From CAWKEY01 sp963848675 (GTDB taxonomy: Bacteria; Pseudomonadota; Gammaproteobacteria; Methylococcales; Methylomonadaceae), in the NCBI GenBank assembly GCA_963848675.1, contig CAWKEY010000052.1, positions 124,001-188,000 of the forward strand: 64,000 bases of DNA, written 5' to 3'. Position 1 is the stretch's first letter. Each line of letters starts with the position of its first letter. Below are positions 45,306-54,527 of the stretch, in pieces. A program made the translations under genes and the position numbers. Below the pieces are notes generated by a model, which had not been told where the DNA came from, did not search any database, and saw nothing but the letters and a program-made list of their open reading frames with translations.

Positions 45306-48300
45306 AACGGTGGATACCGGGGTGGCCAGGCAAGGCTAAAATCCTCGTGATCCAGAGTCAAATTCGGGCTGTAAGCCGGATCATTTAACAGCAATTTTTC
45401 CCAGCGTTGCTTAATGTACTTCACTTCTGTGGCAAAGCGCGCCTGCTTCTCGGGAGTATCCTCGTAACCACGCGTCGCAGACTCGTGGTGATAAAGTTCT
45501 GCATAAGGCGTCCAGACATTGCGATACCCCGCCCCTCGCACACGAAGACAAAAGTCGACATCGTTGAAAGCAATCTGGAGGTTCATTTCGTTCAGACCTC
45601 CAACTTCTTCATAAATTTTCTTGCGAATTAGCAGACAAGCAGCGGTTACTGCTGAAAAACTTTGGGTGACTACGGCGCGGCAACAATAACCATAATCGTG
45701 GCGAGGAAGGTGCTTATGAGAATGACCCGCAACCCCACCAAGGCCAATAATTACACCACCATGCTGAAGTGTATCATTTGGATACAAAAGCCTCGCACCC
45801 ACTGCGCCCACTCGCGGCTGCAGAGAAATACTGACCATCTCTGATAACCACTCTGGCGAGATGACTTCCAGGTCGTTGTTGAGTAGCCCCAACACCTCGC
45901 CCCGCGCCAATTTTACGGCATTGTTATTAAGCGCAGAATAATTGAAGGGACGATCGTCGTGCATCACCCGTACCCGGGCTTCGACTTGCAGTTCATTGAA
46001 GCATTGAAGTGCTGCTGGATCGTCTGAACCGTTGTCGACAATGATAATTTCGTAATTCGGATAAGTCGTTTTATTTAGAATGCTTTCGACACACTGACGG
46101 ATGAGCGCTGTTCCGTTTCGGGTTGGTATGATCAGGCTAACTAAGGGCAGATCTTCGGGTAATGCGTAGCGCACGCGATAGCCATAGCCGGTGAGTTCAG
46201 CCTTGGCATTTATTTTTTGTCGTAGAAAATGTTCATTCAGCGCTCTTTCTCCCGCCAGCATGGCATACGGTTTGCTGTCCGGAGACTGTGCGGTACTTTC
46301 GGCATGGACTCGCCAGTGATAAAGCACTCTGGGTATATGATGAATCTGGTAGGCTTTGATATTTTCTATGCAGCGTAAGGCAAGATCATAATCTTGGGCA
46401 CCTGCAAATGCTTCTCGAAATCCGCCAATTTTATGTAAAAGATCATTTCGATAGACGCCTAAATGGGTAATCAGGTTGTGAGAGTAGAATAAATCCACAT
46501 TCCAGTCACATTTGAAATAGGGGGCGAACCTTTTGCCTTTTTCATCGATCTTGTCTTCGTCCGTATAGATCAGGCTAGCATGTGGATGTCGAATAATCGT
46601 TTCTGCAACCCAGAACAAAGCATGCTCACTCAACAAGTCATCATGATCCAGTAGTGCTACCCATTCTCCACTGGCTAACTCAAGTGCGCTATTGGATGCC
46701 GCTGAGATATGGCCATTTCGCTCGCGAAAAACTACTTTAATGCGGTCATCCTCTTTGGTGTAGCGCTCCAGAATAGGGCGAATGCGTTTATCGGTGGATG
46801 CATCATCGGCGATGCACAATTCCCAATTCGGATAGATTTGCTTGCGGACCGACTCGATGGCTTCAATTAACCATTCTGGTTTAGGATTAAAGACCGGCAT
46901 CACCAAAGAGATAAAGGGCTGATAGGCAAACTCGCCGATGCGTGAACTCATGGTGGCGCGTGTGTTATCAGTGAGTGTGTCATAACGGCGAATCCACTCT
47001 GCATAGTCGTTACGATCAAATTTACCTGAACCTAAGGCCGGATTAAATTGCCCTGCTGTGGCAGCGATTCTGAGTCCACGCCTGATTCCGGCCAGTCCCT
47101 CCTGACGGTATAGCTGTATGGCCTTGTTTAAGGTGTTTCTTAAACCACCACCACGCTTTATAGCGGGTCTAATCAGCTCCCCAACACGTCGAATACGTTT
47201 CAGTTGGTGCGTAGCCAACCGCAGTGGTTGAGTGACTTTCCAGCTTGCTGAGTTGTACAAGGCAGCGATCCGTGCGTCGCGTTCCGCTAAGGTTTGTGTG
47301 AAGCTGGCGATCTGTGCGTCGCGCTGCATCACAGCTTGTGAGAAGCTGGCAATCTGTCTGTCTTGCTCAAGTACGTATTGGGCGGAGCGGTTTATGTCTT
47401 TGCCCGTCCAAAGTAGTCGCCATTTATCGAACAAATGCTCGCGGCCTTGCTGCTGCATATCCTCGTTTGCCGTTAGACCTACGCGGGAATCTCCGAGGCC
47501 ACGGTAGACTGCGCTGATTTTGTTTAAGTGCAGGAAAGATGTACGACATGAGAGCTGGAGCCAGAAATCCCAATCCTCATAAACATCCATGTTTTCGTCG
47601 AAACGGGCTCCATTTTCCCCGATTAGCTCACGGGAAAATAGTAGTGCATGAATGGGTATGAAGTTGGACGTTAACAGTCTTCTTGGGTCATAGGGAAAGT
47701 TGAAAATCCCCGTCACCTGTCCTTCATTGTCTTCCACACGAACACCGGCATAAATCGCCTTAGTCTGAGGGTGCTGCCTTAACGTCTGGATCAGGCCAGC
47801 GATGTGATCAGGGTCAAACGTATCATCATCGTCGAGGAAGATCAGCCACTTACCCTTGGCTCTTTCCAGCGCCAAATTAGCAGCTTGGGGGCGCTTAAGA
47901 GTACGGCCGTCAGGAGCAAATTCCAAGCGCAGGGGGAAACGCCCGCAGGTTTCACCGATGATGGAGTGTGCCTGGCCGCACGCCGCGACGATCACCACCT
48001 CGATGTGGCTATAGGTTTGCAAGGCCACCGAATCAAGAGTCTCCCGCAAGGTGGGCCGGTTCATGCTGCGAATCAAGACCGATACCAGCGGTAAGTCATC
48101 GGCTACCTGGGGTAGACCCAGAGCCTGTTGACGGGCATATTCGGGCTGGTAGAGCAGCAGAGGGTCTTGTGCCAATGTCTCGTTTGTCACCAGTTGATAG
48201 GCTTCCGCAGCCTTGACCTCCATGGGCAGGGTATAAGTGCGGTAGCGGTTGAGCGCCAAGATTTGTTCATCGTAACGCTGAAGCTTCAACTGAGAAATAA

Positions 48301-48847
48301 AGTCGGCCATCGCGACCTGTTTCCTATCCAGCAGGTCACTGATGTCGAGTAGAAGATTGGGTTGCTGTAGCGGAATGCCCACCTCATACATAGCCAGGCG
48401 CAGGTTATCACCGAGTCGACGCACGGCCTCGACGGCCGCCATCGCCAACTGCCGGTGGTCGGGGTGCATCTCGCGCAGGGACGGGGCATATATCAGGTCG
48501 GCCTGATGGGTTCGCATTGTTTGCATGAGGCGCTCGATTAGCGCTTCCCCGTATTCAATTCCCCTATCCGGCAGGCGCCAAAATTCTGGTTCGCCATAGC
48601 CAAGAACGTCGGCTGCCTTGCGGCTTTCCGTCTCGCGGATTTCGACCAGAGACTGATGTTCCTCGTTGCCAGCATGGAAGGCGCCATCGCTCAAGATTAC
48701 CACATGCACCGGTACGCCCGCTGTGACATGTCGCATGATGGCGCCGCCACAGCCGAAGACCTCGTCGTCGGGATGGGGGGCGAAAACTACTACAGATTTC
48801 GCGCTAATACATTGGGTCGCATGATAAGGGATAATTTTGTCTTCCAT
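45302..48847 (-). CDS. Giant PIG-L deacetylase fused to three GT2 glycosyltransferase domains
   Basis: About 1181 residues from ATG 48847 (MEDKIIPYHA); an in-frame ATG at 48916 would add 23 residues. Domain 1 (about 15-170) is a PIG-L/LmbE-type deacetylase with FAPHPDDEVFGCGG and the second zinc motif MHPDHRQLA. Domain 2 (about 255-480) is GT2 with LVSVLIRSMNRP and IFLDDDDTFDPDH. A linker of near-repeats (RQIASFSQAV, AQIASFTQTL, ARIAALYNSA) follows, then two further GT2 domains: LVMPVFNPKPEW/WVALLDHDDLLSEH and LIIPTRNGTALIR/GLLNNDLEVISPEW. The combination of sugar N-deacetylation and several transferases suggests stepwise building of a surface glycan. Confidence 0.85.
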   Translation of the reverse strand: MEDKIIPYHATQCISAKSVVVFAPHPDDEVFGCGGAIMRHVTAGVPVHVVILSDGAFHAGNEEHQSLVEIRETESRKAADVLGYGEPEFWRLPDRGIEYGEALIERLMQTMRTHQADLIYAPSLREMHPDHRQLAMAAVEAVRRLGDNLRLAMYEVGIPLQQPNLLLDISDLLDRKQVAMADFISQLKLQRYDEQILALNRYRTYTLPMEVKAAEAYQLVTNETLAQDPLLLYQPEYARQQALGLPQVADDLPLVSVLIRSMNRPTLRETLDSVALQTYSHIEVVIVAACGQAHSIIGETCGRFPLRLEFAPDGRTLKRPQAANLALERAKGKWLIFLDDDDTFDPDHIAGLIQTLRQHPQTKAIYAGVRVEDNEGQVTGIFNFPYDPRRLLTSNFIPIHALLFSRELIGENGARFDENMDVYEDWDFWLQLSCRTSFLHLNKISAVYRGLGDSRVGLTANEDMQQQGREHLFDKWRLLWTGKDINRSAQYVLEQDRQIASFSQAVMQRDAQIASFTQTLAERDARIAALYNSASWKVTQPLRLATHQLKRIRRVGELIRPAIKRGGGLRNTLNKAIQLYRQEGLAGIRRGLRIAATAGQFNPALGSGKFDRNDYAEWIRRYDTLTDNTRATMSSRIGEFAYQPFISLVMPVFNPKPEWLIEAIESVRKQIYPNWELCIADDASTDKRIRPILERYTKEDDRIKVVFRERNGHISAASNSALELASGEWVALLDHDDLLSEHALFWVAETIIRHPHASLIYTDEDKIDEKGKRFAPYFKCDWNVDLFYSHNLITHLGVYRNDLLHKIGGFREAFAGAQDYDLALRCIENIKAYQIHHIPRVLYHWRVHAESTAQSPDSKPYAMLAGERALNEHFLRQKINAKAELTGYGYRVRYALPEDLPLVSLIIPTRNGTALIRQCVESILNKTTYPNYEIIIVDNGSDDPAALQCFNELQVEARVRVMHDDRPFNYSALNNNAVKLARGEVLGLLNNDLEVISPEWLSEMVSISLQPRVGAVGARLLYPNDTLQHGGVIIGLGGVAGHSHKHLPRHDYGYCCRAVVTQSFSAVTAACLLIRKKIYEEVGGLNEMNLQIAFNDVDFCLRVRGAGYRNVWTPYAELYHHESATRGYEDTPEKQARFATEVKYIKQRWEKLLLNDPAYSPNLTLDHEDFSLAWPPRYPPL

Positions 48848-48882
48848 TGAAATTAGGCTTGAAGGATTTTGAGGATTAGGTT

Positions 48883-49863
48883 TTAGCGAAAATCTGTATC
48901 TCCACCCATCAACCACCAGCGGTTTACTAACTCACTCGAGGGAATGCCTGGCGTCCAGCAATTGTGGGGAATGATGATTTCGGTTGGGGTAATTTTTCCG
49001 GCATTACCCGCAAGAAGATTGGCATTTTGCGTGGTGATCCAGCCATAAGCTTCTGCTTTGCCTAGATTACAGGTAAGACGGCGTACACAATGCACCAATG
49101 TAGCCATTCGCCGAGGCGGGGCGATGATGTCAAGCAATTCCACTGCGTCGTCCAAAACGCGGATTACGATGATGCCAACAGGGGTTCCAGTCAGCCGCGA
49201 AGAGATAAGGTAGAGATCATAAGTATTGATAGGATGTTGCAGATAGCGATATTGAAGATAAGACCAATTCCGAACGCCGACGACTTGATCCGGCAAGGCT
49301 TCGGTCATTTCATTCCACAAGCGGTCGACTGTTGCACTTTTGTCGTGGCTCAGGGGGCGCATGCAAACTTTGTAGCTCGGGCGGGCTTGCAGGGGTGACC
49401 AGGAAACACGGGCAAGTTCACCGACTTTCCCGTAAAGACCCAAATGCTCGGCAAGGCGATATGTTCTTTCCGAAGGAAAGCCGAAGGCTATTGGAAAATT
49501 TTTATCTTGTCCGACGAAGCGTTCGAGGAAACTTGCTGCCACATGAAAGAATGGACCTGTGCGCTTCAGGGTTCCTCGTACCTCAGGATGTACCATCACA
49601 TCGCCGATCTGCACTGCTGCTGTCAAAGAGCCAAACAGATGGACGGCACGCGGCATCCCCCCGTAGAAAGCTACGGGGCGGCCTTTATGCCGCACCAGCG
49701 TGCCTAGTGTGTCGAGACCTTGGTATTTCCAGCGCCAGAGTTCGGGTGACATTTCATATCCGAAAGCCGAGCGGAACAATTCCAGCAGTTCAGCTTCGTT
49801 TCCCGGACTGGCCAACTCAATTACCCAGGATTCTGGTTGGGACGATTTTTTTTTGAAGTGCAA
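48883..49863 (-). CDS. GNAT-type N-acetyltransferase-like protein
   Basis: A 326-residue protein with a GNAT-like N-terminal half: ELLELFRSAFGYEMSPELW, FYGGMPRAV, AAVQIGDVMVHPEVRGTLKRTGPFF (shown split as GDVMVHPEVRGT) and the second half with GTPVGIIVIRVLDD. It resembles the acyltransferases found in polysaccharide clusters that may N- or O-acylate sugars. An amino sugar made by the neighbouring PIG-L domain would be a logical substrate, but this is inference. Gap of 35 bases to the giant transferase gene. Confidence 0.65.
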   Translation of the reverse strand: MHFKKKSSQPESWVIELASPGNEAELLELFRSAFGYEMSPELWRWKYQGLDTLGTLVRHKGRPVAFYGGMPRAVHLFGSLTAAVQIGDVMVHPEVRGTLKRTGPFFHVAASFLERFVGQDKNFPIAFGFPSERTYRLAEHLGLYGKVGELARVSWSPLQARPSYKVCMRPLSHDKSATVDRLWNEMTEALPDQVVGVRNWSYLQYRYLQHPINTYDLYLISSRLTGTPVGIIVIRVLDDAVELLDIIAPPRRMATLVHCVRRLTCNLGKAEAYGWITTQNANLLAGNAGKITPTEIIIPHNCWTPGIPSSELVNRWWLMGGDTDFR

Positions 49864-49916
49864 ACAGCAATACCCGTATCAATCAAGAATTATAACGAAA
49901 ACCATGGACATGGAAT

Positions 49917-51143
49917 TTAGTCAATTGCCCGCGTATGCCAGCGATGCACCAGGTTTACCAAGCCGGGTTCTGGTCTTGTATCTTCTATCTGTAGGGTGGC
50001 CACGACCTGTACACTGTCATAGATGTGTACCGTATCTTCGCTACCCAGATAGACGGCCACAAGATATTCCCCCTTGCGCAGAGGAAGTGAGGGAAAGTCG
50101 ATAGTTACTTCGCCTCTGCCATGCTCGTTTCGTTCTATCAGTACGTTGTCGGATCGGCTCACTACGCAGGTCACAGCCATCAACGTACCGTAATCGAGGG
50201 TCAAACCGACCGTAGGTGCGGGCAGGAGAGGATCGGATTCGAATTGGACACGAATGGACAGGTCGTTTTCACCAGGACGTCCACGCAGCACACGCCCTGC
50301 CGTGCCGTCAAGGCTGACTTCGACATGACTGATGCGGGCGTAACCTCGTGGCGGCGGGAGTGTTTCCGGGAGGGCCTTTATTGGCACCGCAGGACTGACT
50401 TCCGAATCGTCTAGCAGAGAAACGCTATAGCGCTGCACTACCACCTGAGGCTCTCCAAATAGCTTTATATTGCCATGATCCAGCCACAGCACCCGGTCGC
50501 AAAAGGCTTCCACTTGATACAGGGAATGCGAACAGAACAAAATGGTCTTGCCCTTTTCTTTCATGCTGCGGATGCGGTCGAAGGATTTGCGCGCGAATTC
50601 GCCATCTCCTACCGACAAAGCCTCGTCTATTACGAGAATATCCGGGTCTACGCTGGTGGCTACTGAGAAAGCCAGGCGCACGTACATGCCGCTGGAATAG
50701 GTCTTGACCGGCTGGTCGATGAAATCGCGAATGCCGGAAAACTCAACGATCTCTTCGAAGCGCTTGCCGATCTCCTGTTTGGTTAGTCCCAGGATGGCTG
50801 CGGACATATAGACGTTTTCCCGTCCGGTGAATTCCGGATTGAAGCCGGAGCCAAGTTCTAGCAGGGCGGAGATGCGGCCACGTACTTCGATATTGCCGGA
50901 CGTGGGGGTCAAGGTGCCGCAGAGGAGTTGCAACAAGGTAGACTTGCCGGCGCCGTTGCGTCCAATGATGCCCAGCACCTCGCCCGGCATTATTTCAAAA
51001 CTGATATCCCGTAGCGCCCAGAATTCACGATAATACTGGCGTTTGCCGCGCCACAGAAACTGCTTTAGACGATCGCTGGGCTGGGCATAAAGCTGGTAAC
51101 ATTTACTCAGGCTTTTGATAGTAATGGCTGGCTTAGAGGACAT
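49917..51143 (-). CDS. wzt: Polysaccharide ABC exporter ATPase with C-terminal carbohydrate-binding domain (Wzt-type)
   Basis: About 408 residues from ATG 51143, which overlaps the permease gene end by 11 bases. The ATPase shows Walker A GRNGAGKST, signature YSSGMYVRLAFS and Walker B DILVIDEALSVGD. Residues beyond about 245 form an extra domain (RISHVEVSLDGTAG, LSIRVQFESD, EVTIDFPSLPLRKGEYLVAVYLG), the Wzt carbohydrate-binding region that recognises the finished, capped O-antigen chain. This points to chain-terminated export. Confidence 0.9.
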   Translation of the reverse strand: MSSKPAITIKSLSKCYQLYAQPSDRLKQFLWRGKRQYYREFWALRDISFEIMPGEVLGIIGRNGAGKSTLLQLLCGTLTPTSGNIEVRGRISALLELGSGFNPEFTGRENVYMSAAILGLTKQEIGKRFEEIVEFSGIRDFIDQPVKTYSSGMYVRLAFSVATSVDPDILVIDEALSVGDGEFARKSFDRIRSMKEKGKTILFCSHSLYQVEAFCDRVLWLDHGNIKLFGEPQVVVQRYSVSLLDDSEVSPAVPIKALPETLPPPRGYARISHVEVSLDGTAGRVLRGRPGENDLSIRVQFESDPLLPAPTVGLTLDYGTLMAVTCVVSRSDNVLIERNEHGRGEVTIDFPSLPLRKGEYLVAVYLGSEDTVHIYDSVQVVATLQIEDTRPEPGLVNLVHRWHTRAID

Positions 51144-51975
51144 CAGCAAATCCTTTACGCGTTTTTTCAAAGCAAAACAGGCCAGCCCAGGCTATCAACA
51201 GGGCAACACCAGAATAAATGGCAAGACCATTCCAGTTCGGTAAATGCCCCCAGATAAGTATCTCGCGTGTTTGTTCGATAATAAAAGTGAGCGGATTTAA
51301 GAGTAAATAGAAGCGCACCGCTTCCGGCAAAGCCGAAGCGGGGTAAAAAACCGGGCTCATAAACAGCAGCACAGTCAATACCATCCCAATAAACTGCCCA
51401 ACATCGCGAATAAATACGCCGAGCGCGGCAAGCAGCCACGATAAGCCCATAATGACCAGCAACAAAGGCAGCACAACGATGGGTAGCAATAAGGCAGCCC
51501 AAGTCAGACTATGGCCAAGTACGACAAGAAAAACCAGCAGTACAGTAATGCTGATGGCAGCGTGAAACAAAGCCGATCCTAGGGCCACCCACGGCAAAAT
51601 TTCCAGCGGGAAAATGACTTTTTTGACATAGTTGACATTGGCAAGAATCAGCCCCGGCGCCCGTGAAATGCATTCCGCGAACAAATTGTAGACAATCAAG
51701 CCGGCGAACAGCACCAGCGCAAATTCATATTTGTCATCACTGCCCTGACCCCAGCGAGCCTTGAAAACCAGGCTAAATACAAAGGTGTAGATAGCCAGCA
51801 TCAATACCGGATTGACAAAAGACCACAAAACTCCCAGCACGGAACCGCGGTAGCGGCCAACAATCTCGCGCTTAACCATTTGTATGATGAGAGGATAATG
51901 AAGCTGAAAACTAAAAAAGATATTGGAAAAGCCGGGCTTTAGTGTGCGCAAGATAGGATGATCATAAACAAACAA
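51133..51975 (-). CDS. wzm: Polysaccharide ABC exporter permease (Wzm-type)
   Basis: A 280-residue ABC-2 permease with six membrane segments and the entry motif VKREIVGRYRGSVLGVLWSFVNP, here split as REIVGRYRGSVLGVLW. FLVVLGHSLTWAALLLPIVV and LFMSPVFYPASALPEAVRF are typical. It pairs with the overlapping Wzt-type ATPase to export undecaprenyl-linked O-antigen. It is the first gene of the minus-strand operon. Confidence 0.9.
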   Translation of the reverse strand: MFVYDHPILRTLKPGFSNIFFSFQLHYPLIIQMVKREIVGRYRGSVLGVLWSFVNPVLMLAIYTFVFSLVFKARWGQGSDDKYEFALVLFAGLIVYNLFAECISRAPGLILANVNYVKKVIFPLEILPWVALGSALFHAAISITVLLVFLVVLGHSLTWAALLLPIVVLPLLLVIMGLSWLLAALGVFIRDVGQFIGMVLTVLLFMSPVFYPASALPEAVRFYLLLNPLTFIIEQTREILIWGHLPNWNGLAIYSGVALLIAWAGLFCFEKTRKGFADVL

Positions 51976-51982
51976 AACCTGA

Positions 51983-52138
51983 TTATCGCAAATAAGCAGT
52001 TAAAGGGCAATCGTGCTTAAAGGTCAGGTCTTTAGGTTTCAGTTGCTTAAAGAATGCTGGATCGGCATCGTGTTTTTCTTTTGCATAGGCTTTATTTTCA
52101 GGTAATACTTTTTCGTCACTATTCAGCCTATTGAGCAT
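51983..52138 (-). pseudogene. Possible gene remnant or small protein (about 50 residues)
   Basis: A short ORF, ATG 52138 (MLNRLNSDEK) to 51983, with an in-frame start further upstream at 52168. The stretch ENKAYAKEKHDADPAFFKQL faintly recalls the N-terminus of beta-carbonic anhydrases (N-xWa...DP-FF-L), but the zinc-binding CSDSR region is absent, so at most this is a remnant. It may also be chance. The rest of the 51976-52372 spacer holds only the family B repeat. Confidence 0.2.
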
Positions 52139-52176
52139 GTGGCGTTTGGAGCCGCTCTGAATTGGCAAGATTTACT

Positions 52177-52267
52177 GTGGGAGCGACGCCCACGTCGCGA
52201 CCTATAGCGTCAAATCGCGACGTGGGCGTCGCTCCCACTGACGGTTCCCAGCTTGCTGAGCAGTTAC
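52177..52267. repeat. Dispersed palindromic repeat, family B copy 2 (perfect 24-bp arms)
   Basis: Arms at 52177-52200 and 52215-52238 are exactly complementary over 24 bases around a 14-base loop. The downstream tail to 52267 is shared with the copy at 36508-36598. It lies between the divergent wzm and response-regulator genes. Confidence 0.85.
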
Positions 52268-52372
52268 CATCAAAAGATTCGCTATCCTTTGGTCCGTTGC
52301 CGTAATAAATAGCCAGGATTCCATCGTCCACGCTTACGGTATGGATTTAAACCTTCAAGACCCTGTGAATGT

Positions 52373-53044
52373 ATGAATATTTTGTTGATTGAAGACGATG
52401 CCGTGTTAGCGGACGGATTAATCCATACCTTGAGCAAAGCCGGCTATTCTGTGACCTGTGCGACCACCGGCGCTTATGCCGGGCAATTGTTAGGTGCGCA
52501 GGATTTCGATTTAATTGTATTGGATTTGGGCTTGCCGGATATCGATGGATTACAGCTGCTGCGCAGCTTCCGGCAGCGCAAGGTTGCGCTGCCGATTCTG
52601 ATTTTAACAGCCCGCGATGATATCAACGACAGGATCGAAGGCATTGAGCAAGGTGCCGATGACTACATGACCAAACCGTTTGAATTGAGGGAGCTTGAGG
52701 CGCGTATTCATGCCTTGATACGACGCTGTTACGGGGGCTTTCGCAACGATATCGTAATAGGGCGGCTGCTGCTGGACACCAAAAATCAGCAGGTTCTGGC
52801 CGATGGACAGACCATGATGCTGTCGGCGCGCGAGTATGGCGTGTTGGAAATACTGCTGATGCAGGCGGGAAAAGTCGTCAGCAAGGACCGCATTGCGCAG
52901 CGCCTGTCAGCCGACGGCGAGGGGCTCGCCGATAATGCGATCGAGGTCTACATCCATCGGGTAAGAAAGCGCATAGAACCCTATCAAGCCGTGATTCGCA
53001 CCATACGTGGACTGGGTTATTTGCTGGAGACGATGAATGCATAA
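52373..53044 (+). CDS. OmpR/PhoB-family response regulator
   Basis: A 223-residue regulator: receiver domain with acidic pair EDD, phosphoacceptor D51 in LIVLDLGLPDIDG, LTARDD and the lysine in YMTKPFEL; then a winged-helix DNA-binding domain (LSAREYGVLEILLMQAGKVVSKDRI, given in part as SAREYGVLEILL). QseB/PmrA-like. It overlaps the sensor kinase gene by eight bases. The adjacent cation exporter gene hints at metal control, but this is unproven. Confidence 0.92.
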   Translation: MNILLIEDDAVLADGLIHTLSKAGYSVTCATTGAYAGQLLGAQDFDLIVLDLGLPDIDGLQLLRSFRQRKVALPILILTARDDINDRIEGIEQGADDYMTKPFELRELEARIHALIRRCYGGFRNDIVIGRLLLDTKNQQVLADGQTMMLSAREYGVLEILLMQAGKVVSKDRIAQRLSADGEGLADNAIEVYIHRVRKRIEPYQAVIRTIRGLGYLLETMNA

Positions 53045-54419
53045 AAAAATAAGCCTCAAAGCCGAAATTCTTTTTCGTCTGATAATACCGCTCATTGTTT
53101 TTGTGGCCCTGGAGACTGTGCTGTCTTACTTCGTGACCTTGCATTATGTCGATGCCACCTATGATCGCTGGCTGCTGGACTCGGCCAGATCGTTAACCCA
53201 GGAAATTGCCGTGAAGGACGCCAGGGTACTCGTTGAACTGCCGGCGGTGGCGTTGGAAATTTTTAAATGGGACGATCTGGATAAAACCTTTTTTAAAATC
53301 GTCTCCACAGAACAAGGCCTGATAGCCGGAGACAGCTTTGTACCGGAAAACGCTGATTCCAAGGCCGACTGGTCAAGACCTGTGTTTTATGCCGCCAAAG
53401 TTCACGGTGAGCCGGTGCGAGTGGTGTCCATGCTGGTCGAAAACAAGCAAAGCAAGGACAAGATTTTTATCTATGTCGCAGAAACCTTGAATAAACGCCA
53501 CGAAATGATGACGGATATTTTATTGGCCGACCTGGTTCCGCAGATTATTCTGGTTATTTTGGTGGGTGTTTATCTTATTTCGGCCTTAAAGCGGGGCCTG
53601 CAGCCTTTGCATGATTTGGCTGATCAAATCGCCGAGCGCTCGCCGCGGGATTTAAGTCCGATTGCCGGAGCACAGGTTTTTCTTGAGGTGCGCACGCTCA
53701 CCGACACAATCAATGGCTTGCTGCAACGGCTGGCAGCGGCTATTGCGGCCCAGCAACGTTTTATTGCCAATGCCGCTCATCAATTGCGCACACCCTTGGC
53801 CGGCTTGAAACTTCAGGCGGAACGTGCCCTGCGAGAGCAGGATTTACCGGCGATGCAGCCGGCTCTTATGCAGATGCAGAATGCGGCCGACCGGGTATCG
53901 CATACCATTAGCCAGCTCTTGGTACTGGCGAGATCGGAATTTATCGAGGGCGTGCAGGAATTGAGGCCGGTTAATCTGGTGTCACTGGCAATGGAAACCT
54001 GCATGGAATGGACGCCCAAAGCCTTGCAAAGAAACCTGGAGCTCAGTTTTGAAAGTGCCGCGCCTGAGCTGGCTGTTGAAGGTGATGAGGTGCTGTTGCG
54101 TGAATTACTGGCCAATCTAATCGATAATGCTATTGTATATGGCAAGGACGGCGGCAATATTCTGGTCACACTGAGCGAAAGTCCCAATCCAACATTGACG
54201 GTTGAAGACGATGGCGCCGGTATTCCCGAGACTGAAGCTGAAAAAGTATTCGAACGGTTTTATCGTATTCCGGGAAGTCCGGGTAATGGTTGCGGATTGG
54301 GGCTTGCCATTGTTAAGGAAATTGCCGATTTGCATAAAGCGGGCCTGGAACTTAAGCGGGTCAATGCGGACGGCGGCACCCGGATTAATGTGTTCTTTGC
54401 CGCATCACTATCAAGCTAG
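53037..54419 (+). CDS. Membrane sensor histidine kinase (QseC/TctE-like)
   Basis: A 460-residue kinase with two membrane segments (about 12-35 and 160-182) around a periplasmic sensor loop, a HAMP-like linker, the phosphohistidine in NAAHQLRTPLAGLKLQAE, and an HATPase domain (LLANLIDNAI, VEDDGAGIPE, GCGLGLAIVKEIADLH). Partner of the preceding OmpR-type regulator, coupled by gene overlap. No specific signal can be read from the sensor loop. Confidence 0.92.
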   Translation: MHKKISLKAEILFRLIIPLIVFVALETVLSYFVTLHYVDATYDRWLLDSARSLTQEIAVKDARVLVELPAVALEIFKWDDLDKTFFKIVSTEQGLIAGDSFVPENADSKADWSRPVFYAAKVHGEPVRVVSMLVENKQSKDKIFIYVAETLNKRHEMMTDILLADLVPQIILVILVGVYLISALKRGLQPLHDLADQIAERSPRDLSPIAGAQVFLEVRTLTDTINGLLQRLAAAIAAQQRFIANAAHQLRTPLAGLKLQAERALREQDLPAMQPALMQMQNAADRVSHTISQLLVLARSEFIEGVQELRPVNLVSLAMETCMEWTPKALQRNLELSFESAAPELAVEGDEVLLRELLANLIDNAIVYGKDGGNILVTLSESPNPTLTVEDDGAGIPETEAEKVFERFYRIPGSPGNGCGLGLAIVKEIADLHKAGLELKRVNADGGTRINVFFAASLSS

Positions 54420-54477
54420 GCCGTTCTATCCGCGTACAGCGCACGCTTGCTTAACGGGGTAGGACGGCTGTGTTAGA

Positions 54478-54483
54478 TATAAT
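54478..54483 (+). promoter_or_regulatory. Possible -10 element (TATAAT) upstream of the CDF exporter
   Basis: A perfect TATAAT 45 bases before the CDF exporter ATG. No good -35 at the standard spacing; TTAACG at 54451-54456 is 21 bases away. Low confidence. Confidence 0.3.
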
Positions 54484-54527
54484 GACCACACCCAATTTGT
54501 AATAGATTTGAAAAAAACAGGTACACC

